A stretch of 64,000 bases of DNA from positions 496,001 through 560,000 of the forward strand of contig JAOANU010000013.1 of the NCBI GenBank assembly GCA_034387635.1, written 5' to 3'. Each line of letters starts with the position of its first letter. Positions within the stretch are counted from its first letter, which is position 1. The DNA is from Rhodosporidiobolus odoratus. Taxonomy: Eukaryota > Basidiomycota > Microbotryomycetes > Sporidiobolales > Sporidiobolaceae. Made by a program: the position numbers and the translations under genes. The notes below the pieces were generated by a model. That model made no database searches. It saw only the letters and a program-made list of their open reading frames with translations, and was not told the origin of the DNA. Positions 55,966 through 64,000 of the stretch are shown here, in pieces.

Positions 55966-57701
55966 TTGTCCTCCTCGACCACGTTCCTGCTCGTCATCTC
56001 GCTGATACGGTAGCGTATGAGCATGGATAATCCTTCTTATTGAGCATCAACGGCGCAGACGGTCGCCGTCGGCGCGCTTTTCAGCGGTTGGCGCTGCGGA
56101 AAAGGATTGCTGATTGAAACGGCGCCGGGCTTGATGAGGGAACACGGTGTCAAGGGCGCAGAAGGGTGGAGGGAGGAGTGCTAGTCGATGTAGTCGTCCG
56201 ATTGAAGCCATGCGACAGCGGCAAGCGTGCTTCGAGCGCTGTAGCCTTCAATGAACACCCTAGTTCCGACATTGCCTGATGTTTCCGCCCGATCTCCTTC
56301 AACTCACATTCCGGTCTTGAGCGACTCGCTTCAAAGCGTATCGAGAGGGTTTTCGGCGCCCCTGATGCAGTCAATGGCGGTTCAGGGGGGTGAAGCCGAC
56401 GTGATGGGGGCCGGACAGTGGTACGGTCAAAGGGAAGGCTGACACTCGGCGACGCGATCGATTGTTGCTGTGTCTTGTCAATCGAGCAAGCAGATGAGGT
56501 TCGAGAGAGCGCAAGCGGTAGCATGGGATGGCGGAGGGAAAGCTATTACACGCCGCGCAAGATGAGGAGAACGGGGTCATCAACCGATGCCAGGGGTAGT
56601 GAGAGCCTCAGAGCCAGGCTGATACATCGCAGGAGTGGACGACTCCTGTGCATATCAGCTGGTGTCACGATCAGACGGCAAGTGCTTCTCCTCGCCCCGA
56701 AACCAAACCTGTACGTCGCCAATCCCTACAAGCCTTGCGCTGCCGGGAAGTACTCGAAGTAGCATTAGTGTGGGTCGATAGGTAGACAGCCTGCAGAAAT
56801 AGACGCGAACACGGCGAAATGATTGTCCACATTGTTACACAACTCTTTTCTGCGTGCGTCCCTCCGTACAAACTGCCTACGGCTGTTCCTCCGAAGCGTC
56901 GCGCCGTATTCTAAAGCTGCTGGTAGTAGTAGGGTAAGATTGGCGGCCTCGTAACCTGTAGCATGCCGCCGGCACATCCCGCAATCTTGACCTTCACAAG
57001 AGTGCCGAAGCGTCTAATGGGCTTCGAAGCAGCACAAGAGCGGTGGATCGGCTCGTTGTCAAACACACAGACCTCATGAAGAGTGTCCGCAATCGAAAGC
57101 GAGCCTGCGTGGGCCAATAGGCGCGCAGGCAAGCGCGAAAAGTACGAAGGCTACGAAAAGGTGTGGGCGAACGAGACGTGTCTCTTATTCGTCGCGTATC
57201 CTGACGCGAAGGAGAGCCTATACAGACGAAGCTCAATATCACGCCGTAGCGAAGCGTGGTATGGGGGCCAGGAATTGAGGACCAGGAGATCAGCAGGAAC
57301 GGGCCGTCAAGTCAGCTGAGACAGGCGAAGCAATGTACATAGTGATGAACCCTTCTTCTCCAGCGCAGTAAGAGTCTTTCTGTTGTCCCCACCTGCGCGA
57401 TAGCCTTGATGAGGCGCACTCGAACGGTGAGCGTGAAGAAGCATGGAACTGGCGACGGGCAGACAACCGCACTGCGGGCAGTGTTATGACAGAGCGACTG
57501 CATCGGCGTTCTATGCCGTAGCACTTCTGGTCAGCAGGAGCAGCCGTTTCAACGAAATCAACCCCCTTCGCTCCACCTTGCCTCTCCTCACTCCGTCAAC
57601 CACCTCGTATACCCACAGGCATTCGACGGTAGTCAAGTACGGTACCGCAAGCATCTAGCCACCAACCCAGCATCGTCCTCAATCCCCTCAATCGTCTTAT
57701 C
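55966..57701. other. no supported gene
   Basis: Several 60-120-codon frames overlap on both strands without conserved content. The most protein-like is on the minus strand at about 57,110-56,911 (SIADTLHEVCVFDNEPIHRS). It could be the last exon of a small gene but lacks a convincing first exon. Confidence 0.4.
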
Positions 57702-58397
57702 ATGTCGTCCAACACCCTCCCCTCACCCCAATTCTCCTTCATTCACGTTCTCCAGCTCGTGCAGCCTGTCTCTCCCGCCTCCCCTTACCTCCTGCCGGCC
57801 CTCCCCGGCGCCTTGATCCTCCCCTCACGACTTTCCAAGACCGCCGCTCCCTTCCCTGTGCAAAAGCCCACCAACCTCGACGCGCTGTACCAGCTTGCGG
57901 CGAAGCAACGGACCCCAGAGGAACTCAAGAAGGACAGGAACCGCAAGAAGAAGGAGCGGAAGGAGAGGAGCAAGGCAAAGCGGGAGCTTGAGGGCAAGGA
58001 AGAAAACGAGGAGGGTGCCGGCGAGGCGGACGCAGAGGCAGTCGAGGGAGACTCCGAGCGGGACGGAAAGGCGGCTGTGGCAGCAAGCACTCTCCCTTCA
58101 CCATCGTACGGTCTCCCGCTCGACGTTCCCGCCGAATTCTTCACTCTCTTCGAAGCGCATTATCACCGCCTTCACCACATCGGCCTACAGCAACGCTCCG
58201 AAGCATGGAAGGCGCTCAACAACCCCGCCATCAACCCGGGTGCCGATGTCGAGGAAGGCACGGAGGTGGAAGAGCCGGTATGGGGCAACATTATCTTGCA
58301 TGATGCGGAGGTGAAGAGGGGAAAGAGGGACGGGAATAAGGGAGGGTTCTCGCAGGACCAGCAGACGGGTCGATGGGACTTCCACTGGGTGGTATAG
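57702..58397 (+). CDS. hypothetical protein with Lys/Arg/Glu-rich coiled segment
   Basis: A single-exon frame of 231 aa with its ATG at 57,702. The N-terminus is hydrophobic and Pro-rich (FIHVLQLVQPVSPASPYLL). Residues ~75-120 are a strongly charged helix (ELKKDRNRKKKERKERSKAK). The C-terminal third is ordered-looking (EFFTLFEAHYHRLHHIGLQQ, then WGNIILHDAEVKRGKRDGNK) and ends RWDFHWVV. Conserved aromatic residues suggest a real fold, but I do not recognise it. No signal peptide of standard shape. Confidence 0.7.
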   Translation: MSSNTLPSPQFSFIHVLQLVQPVSPASPYLLPALPGALILPSRLSKTAAPFPVQKPTNLDALYQLAAKQRTPEELKKDRNRKKKERKERSKAKRELEGKEENEEGAGEADAEAVEGDSERDGKAAVAASTLPSPSYGLPLDVPAEFFTLFEAHYHRLHHIGLQQRSEAWKALNNPAINPGADVEEGTEVEEPVWGNIILHDAEVKRGKRDGNKGGFSQDQQTGRWDFHWVV

Positions 58398-59383
58398 GAG
58401 GCGGCATGGGGTTCTCGAGGAGAGGATCGTATGAAGCGCGGGATGAAGGTACCGTCGGCCGCCGGGTAATTCTGCATCAACGCATCGTCGGCTTGTCCAT
58501 TGTTGGCCTGGGCCCTCACAGACACTATTCCGCCTCTCCCTTCCACAGCCCCATGACCTGCTCGGCTACTTCCCACGATGCTCAGCGTGATCCACTTCAC
58601 CGCGTAACTTTCCGTCGCATGCCTTGCTATCCAGCTCTGGACACTCCGTGTACATACCGGCGGACCCCAGCTGTTCACTTGCCGTCACTCGGTGGAGCTG
58701 TGTCATGTAGATGGCAACGCCTCGCTCTCAGCATCCCCCCCGGGCTCGTGCGGCGTTTTCTCTCGAACTCGTCTTCCACTCCGTTCAACTAGCAGCGCTA
58801 ACAACATGCTGACTGCACGTTCTCCTCGCTGGCATCGGCGCATCGCGTATGTACCTAGGGTGTTAACTGGGCAGGCGGTACGCAGAGAAACATTTTCTTC
58901 TGCCGGCTCGCATTTCTTCGAGTCGCGGACTGTCCGCGCTGCTGTTGCCGGCGGCGCGTCGCTGTCTTCTTGCTTTCTTCTCGTGCGCGTCTGTCTGCTG
59001 CTTCTCGCTTGTGCATGCCAAGTCGCGATTCGAGAAGATGGTGGACGTGTTTGTTTTTGTTTGTCGGTCTGATGTCGCTCCCCTCGAACCCCGCACCTCG
59101 AGCAGGAACCTCCCCGATCCAACTTCTTCTCGTTCAATCTCTGATTGCTCTTCTCCTGCTGTCCTGCTCAACCCTATACAGCCACCATCACGCTCATTGT
59201 TCTCCTTACTTGCCCAGTGCAGTAACCCACACTCGCTTGTCCAGTTTCAACTCCTCCGGCTCATTCAACTTCTCGCTCCTCTGTCCGCTCGGCCCCTTTC
59301 TGATCCCTCTCGTTCGACTCCCGCTACACTCTCCTCGCCTCTAGCCTCCACCAGTATCCCCACTCCACCCACTATCGTTCAGC
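58398..59383. other. no gene seen; leader of the following gene
   Basis: From about 59,150 the plus strand is CT-rich up to the next ATG, as expected for a 5' leader. No supported coding frame. Confidence 0.45.
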
Positions 59384-60161
59384 ATGTCTACCCCGCCTCA
59401 ACCTCAGACCCCGACCATCCTCGTTCAACCATTTCCCGCTCCTTCCTCTCACCCCGCCGGCACCCCTCCGATGCATTCCAGTCCGCAACTGAGTACCTAC
59501 TCGCCTGGCCCTCCGTCGGCCGGCTACCCTCGTTCTCCTTCCCCTGCCGCTATGCCTCATTCCTTCCAACCCAGGTCGGCCCCCGGTTCGCCCGTTCCGG
59601 CCTACGCTCAAGGGGATTGGCGCTCCGCCGCCGAGCAAGAGAAGGACTCTTACTACGCCGCTTCCTCGGAAGAAGGACATTGGGCCGACTCACCCCTCCC
59701 TTCTCACCCTTCTTCACCTCATCTCCGTCAAAACGCTCCCGGTCCTATTCTTCTGCCGCCCAAAGCGGCCTTTGCAAACTCTTCGCAACCGGGTAGTCCG
59801 ATGAGTCCGGCGGCGTTGAAGAAGGCGATGGAGTTTGGGGACGTTTCCTCGATCAAGAGCGGGGTTGCGGGAAGTGAGAGGAGGGTCGAGGGAGGCAGGG
59901 GCGGCGCTGAAGTCCGGAAGAGTGGGCTGGACTGGACTCGTTTCGGTATTATGGCAGAGAAGGGTGACGGGAAGTACGTGTCCTTTCAGCTATTTCGTAC
60001 GGTCGCGAAGACAGTCTTAACTGACTTTTCTTCTTCTTCCCCTGGTCTTACTCCCGCTTCGCAGGTCAGAGTGGCTCCAACGTAAGACGAAGAATAGCAA
60101 GAAATGGTTCTACCTTGGTTGGATTGGAACGATTTGTGTCGCTGTCGCCGTGCGTCTCAAG

Positions 60162-60192
<31 letters not shown>

Positions 60193-60969
60193 ACCCCCCC
60201 CTTTCTGTCCCTTTCCCGAGTCTTGCGGCTGATTGTCCTGTGTAACCTGCTACTGTAGATTGCCGCCGGTCTCGCTTACCACTTCACCCGCCCTAAATCG
60301 TCTTCCTCGGAGCCTACCGTCGCCTCCCTCGGCGGTTTGAACGACAAGAATGTCACGGCGATTTCACACACCTCCGCCTTCGGCCACAGCGCCCTAGTGG
60401 TAGGGACGAGCACTTCGAGCTTGCTGCAGGCTACCTCGTCGGCTGTCGCTCCTGTCGCCACTGCTGCGACATCGGATACCTTCGACGATGAGGAAGACGT
60501 CGAGGAAACCGAAGTCGAGGCGGAGACGAGCGTTGCCCAGCGGGTCGTCACGACTACTAGCGCTGCCCGTACTACGACGACTGCGGCTGCCGTACAGACT
60601 ACTACTACCACTTCTGCACGCGCCCTTGCCACTACTTCTTCGGCATCCTCTTCCAGTCAACCCCTCTCTTCCTCGTCGATCACTTCATCTGTCGCCGCAA
60701 GGGCTACTCGCGTCGCCGCTGCCGCCGCTGCCGACGAGCGCCGTCTTGCGAAGCGCTTCGGTGCCTCGGACGCCGAGTGGAAGGCCCCCGGTCTGGTTCC
60801 TGCTAGCGAGGAAAAGCGGAGTGGCGACTGGGCGGAGATCGAGTTTGCCTCGCCCCACCACAACGACAAGAGGGCGGGTAACTGGGCTGAGGTCGAATTT
60901 GCATCGCCTCATGCTCAGATGGCGGGCGTCAAGAGGCATGTCGCGGACGGGAAGAAGCGCCTCGCTTAA
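59384..60969 (+). CDS. type II membrane protein with Kex2-site repeat peptides at its C-terminus
   Basis: Three exons, 59,384-59,973, 60,065-60,149 and 60,259-60,969, give 461 aa. The first ~195 residues are Pro/Ser/Gln-rich without a signal peptide. A single transmembrane segment spans residues ~211-234 (FYLGWIGTICVAVAIAAGLA), preceded by Lys/Arg (KTKNSKK), predicting a cytosolic N-terminus and lumenal C-terminus. A Thr/Ser/Ala-rich stalk follows. The last 72 residues contain KR at 390-391, 411-412, 429-430 and 450-451 and KKR at 457-459. They flank FGASDAEWKAPGLVPASEE, SGDWAEIEFASPHHND and AGNWAEVEFASPHAQMAGV. The two middle segments are clear repeats. Release of peptides by the Golgi protease Kex2 is inference. 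Family unknown to me. Confidence 0.8.
60164..60201 (+). repeat. poly-C tract (C29 A C8) inside an intron
   Basis: It lies 14 bp after the donor of intron 2 of the membrane-peptide gene. A C25 run also occurs at 9,649. Reported length may be unreliable in any assembly. Confidence 0.85.
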
Positions 60970-61573
60970 TCTCCCGACTTTTCCCCCTCTTCCCCCTATC
61001 CTCTCTTCTGCTCTACACTGCTCTCTAGCCTCTTGGGCATCGGACCACGGATCTACTATACCCCCCTTGTTCTCTTTCCTCTCGATCCGTTCGCATCTTT
61101 CCTCTTCGCTCGTCGTTCACCTTCGCACATATAGAACTCTCGCCTTTGCGGCCCTCCTCGCACTTCGCACCACCTCTTTGCGCTATTGCACTCTTCTGCA
61201 CTCTGCGTCACCAGTACCTCTCGCTAGCATGTTAGCTCCTATACCCCCCCTTCCTTCGCTTTTCTCACTTTTTCCCTCTTTTCCTCGCTCGCTGAGCACC
61301 CTCATCCTGTTGCACCACGGTAGACTTCCCTGGCGGAGTCGGTCGTGGTGACGGCTGCATTCGAATGATTCGTTTGCGCGGAATATGGCTTGGTAAGCGA
61401 GAGTAAACCAGGTTTGGCAAGTTGCGTAGTCGGCCGGCGACGGAAGGAGAAACGACGAAGACCCGGAGATGCATTGGAACCGCTTGTTCTCCACTTGTAC
61501 TCTGTATAGATCGGTTCATACACAGATGCTAGCCCACCACAGCATCTCTCCATCTGACCTGTCACTGCTCTCT
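60970..61573. other. no gene seen; 3' UTR and RIB1 leader
   Basis: The plus strand is CT-rich, with an 8-base C run near 61,240. In-frame ATGs at 61,469 and 61,526 could extend RIB1 upstream. No other coding frame. Confidence 0.45.
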
Positions 61574-63773
61574 ATGCTGACTGGATCAACACCGTCCACC
61601 TCCGCTTCACCTTCAGCCGATTCCTCATCAACTCACCAGCAGACCAACAACAGCACTAGGAACAGTCAGAAGCAACGAGCCAAGGACAGGAGACCACCAG
61701 TGGATCCGCTGTTGATAGCCGCAGCTGCTAGCTCTGGACCTCAGTATGTTACATCTTCGCGCTGAATCAACACATGAGCCTATCTCGGCAAAAGCATCCA
61801 CTCGACCCTTCCCTCGGTGACACAGACATGTGTGCTGAGCTGCCAGCCAAGAAGGCTATACTGATACGCCGCTTCCCCTACTCAGCGTGACCCGCAATCA
61901 TTTCGCCCACGCCTTTCAACCTCAAGGCAAACCTCTCGCCTACGCCTCATGCGATGACGAACGCCTAACCTCCTCCTCCTCTGCGCCCGGCCCCAACCGA
62001 CCAAAGATGGAGTCGCGCCAAGCACCCCGAAGCGTCCGTCTCAAGGTCGAGGAGGAAGAAAAGCGAAGAAAAGACCTCGCAGACCGTATCAGGGAGGAAC
62101 GGACTCAGGCGGAGAAGGAGTTGCAGGGAAAACCCGCTGCGGTGGCGATGCCTACGCCAGGAGGGGGATACGAAATACAGGAAGACGGGAAGCTGGAGAA
62201 AGAGCTAGCAAAAGAGGCAAAGGTGGCAAAGGTGGCAAAGAAGGGAAAGGCGCCGGGCACGATTCCCTCGGCTGCACCTGGCGTCCACACGCTCAAGCAA
62301 GAAGCACTCCTCGACCTTCTTCGGCAGCCCTCAACACCGCCGCCTCTCGCCCATCCCCTCGCTTCACCTTCCTTCCTGACCTCTGCCCCTTCCGCTGTTC
62401 GCGCCGAATCGCCCTCACTCGCCGCTGCCATCGCCGCTGTCCCTCCACCATCGACTGCCGCGCCTCCCTCCACCTCTTCGGTCCCCGCTGGCAAGGAACC
62501 TCTTCCTCCTCTTGAAGTCCAGTGCCGCGTCCGCACTCGCATCCCTACCCCTCACGGCCACATCTTCCTCTACCTCTACACGAATAATCACGACACGAAA
62601 GAGCACCTCGCCTTCGTCGCCGATCATGCGCAAATGGCCAGTACATCACTGACGACCAATGCGGTCGAAGGCAACGCTATCGTGGCAGAGACGGGCGAGA
62701 AGAGGCTCCTACCCTTCATCAGGAGTAGAAGTCTGGACGCGAAATGGCACGAAGGGGAGACGGACGAAGAGCGGATCCTTCGAGGAGCGTACGTTGGGAG
62801 GTTATCAGCAACGAGTCAGATCGCCTCTTCCGCCAACCCGCATTCTCTCGATCCTTCTTCCTCCTCTTCCTCTTCTTCCACCGCACCGCACGTTCACACC
62901 TTCTCCCCCTCGACGCATCGCGATGGGCCTACCGACCCACCACTGGTCCGCATCCACTCCGAATGCTTCACCGGCGAAACGATCGGTTCCCAGCGCTGCG
63001 ACTGCGGCGAACAACTCGATGAAGCGTTCCGACTTATCACCCTCTCAGGCAGGGGCGTTGTCGTCTACTTGCGACAGGAAGGACGAGGCATCGGATTGCT
63101 CGAGAAGATGCGCGCCTACAACCTGCAGGACCTGGGTCATGACACGGTCACAGCGAATCTCATGCTTGGACACGGAGCGGACCTGAGGACGTATGGCGTG
63201 GCGGGCGGGATCTTGAGGGACTTGGGCGTGGCTGGGGGAGGGGTCAGGTTGTTGACCAACAACCCGGACAAGATCAAGCAGATTGAGGGCGAGGGAGTCA
63301 GGGTCAGGGAACGGGTCGGCATGGTTCCAAGGAGTTGGGTTGAGGCTGAGTTGAGGGGGGAGAGGGAACGAAGGAGGGCGAAAAGGAGAAAGGCGAAGGC
63401 AAAGGCGAAGCAGGGCAAGTCCATCGATTCGAGCATCAACTCGCTCTCAGCCTCGCCGTCCATCTCGACCCCGCACTCTCCTTCCCGACCATCGTCAACT
63501 CTCGCCTCGTCTCCCACCTCCGCTCCATCCTCAGCCGATTCCGACTCAGATTCTGACTCGAACTCGGATACCGCGGCCTCGGCCTCCGTTCACTCCGCCG
63601 CATCTCTTTCGTACCACATGCGCCACGCTGGCGTAGGGATGATTGGCGCGTCGACGACGGCCAGTCCAGAGTTGGAGAAGTACCTCAGGACCAAGATCGA
63701 GAGGATGGGACATATGTTGCATGTGCCCGGAGAGGGGGACGGTAACGCCGAGTCGCACAGTAGGGCAGGGTGA
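61574..63773 (+). CDS. RIB1: GTP cyclohydrolase II
   Basis: First committed step of riboflavin synthesis: GTP to 2,5-diamino-6-ribosylamino-4-pyrimidinone 5'-phosphate, formate and pyrophosphate. Exons 61,574-61,743 and 61,886-63,773 give 685 aa, about twice yeast Rib1. The catalytic domain begins [20 protein letters not shown]. Zinc ligands are Cys417, Cys428 and Cys430 in [39 protein letters not shown] and [17 protein letters not shown] complete the signature. A ~60-residue Ser-rich insertion sits between the two halves ([15 protein letters not shown]). The N-terminal ~250 residues are charged and Ala/Pro-rich. The C-terminus has a basic Lys/Arg stretch, a Ser/Asp run, and then an ordered end. 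The start Met is my choice among three in-frame ATGs. Confidence 0.93.
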
Positions 63774-64000
63774 AGAGAGGAAGGAGTAAGTGAGTTTGGG
63801 AGCGGGTGGAAGGATGAAGGTGGTAGCTCTTTCGGTTTTTCTTGTGTACTAGTTAAAAGGGACAATGTCAGTGCAGCTTGTCGTGTCTCCTTAGCGATGC
63901 CGCAGCAGGACTTTAAGTGTCGCGAGACGGCGGATTAGCACGGCGGCTCGAATACAAGGACTCGCTGCTACTCCACAACATTCCCGCAGTGGCCGTTCTC
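63774..64000. other. window end, no gene seen
   Basis: 227 bases after the RIB1 stop, probably its 3' UTR. No feature recognised. Confidence 0.5.

Noticed and set aside
56911..57319. Two opposing frames that both look slightly protein-like
   Set aside because: Neither has a supported first exon or domain, and they overlap on opposite strands.

Overview
The window looks like nuclear DNA of a GC-rich, intron-rich basidiomycete yeast. A red yeast of the Pucciniomycotina (Rhodotorula/Rhodosporidium type) fits best. The reasons are genes with many short GT..AG introns, several exons of 9-27 nt, the fungal ERMES protein Mmm1, a mitochondrial bL33 and a fungal-type aromatic-catabolism pair. The genus is an inference; no rRNA or marker was available to fix it.

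Positions 1-13.8 kb hold no host gene that I can support. They are a graveyard of 5'-truncated, mutually nested non-LTR retrotransposons (LINEs). Two families are visible. Family A has an RNase H domain, a C-terminal Cys/His knuckle, a short 3' stem-loop and an (AAAC)n tail. Family B has a different C-terminal knuckle. A decayed DDE transposase and a 463-bp foldback element with 26-bp inverted ends and a candidate 6-bp target duplication also lie here.

Positions 13,834-26,394 are a tandem dimer of a tyrosine-recombinase retrotransposon of Ngaro type (Gag, RT, RNase H, tyrosine recombinase). Its split direct repeats are complete and ordered A1 - genes - B1A2 - genes - B1A2 - spacer - B2. The two units are almost identical, and their lesions are complementary: unit 1 keeps gag and RT/RNase H open, unit 2 keeps the recombinase open. 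A spliceosomal intron in gag has one acceptor that finishes Gag and later acceptors that would fuse Gag in frame to RT.

Positions 27-64 kb are ordinary gene-dense euchromatin. In order they are: RPS3 (+), MMM1 (-), an EB1/Bim1 homologue (-), an m-AAA protease (+), a divergent GAPDH (+), oligoribonuclease REX2 (+), eIF4G (+), mitochondrial bL33 (-, 60 aa from five exons), a secreted intradiol ring-cleavage dioxygenase (-), a carboxy-cis,cis-muconate cyclase-like beta-propeller (+), an unrecognised gene with two frame changes (-), two hypothetical genes, a type II membrane protein whose tail looks like a Kex2-processed repeat-peptide precursor (+), and GTP cyclohydrolase II RIB1 (+). Exon structures were built by hand from splice sites, reading frame and family conservation. 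For each recognised multi-exon host gene and the membrane-peptide gene the exon lengths sum to a multiple of three.

Functionally, MMM1, the m-AAA protease, bL33m and REX2 all serve mitochondria. RPS3 and eIF4G serve translation. The dioxygenase and the cyclase are divergent neighbours that could act in successive steps of protocatechuate breakdown.
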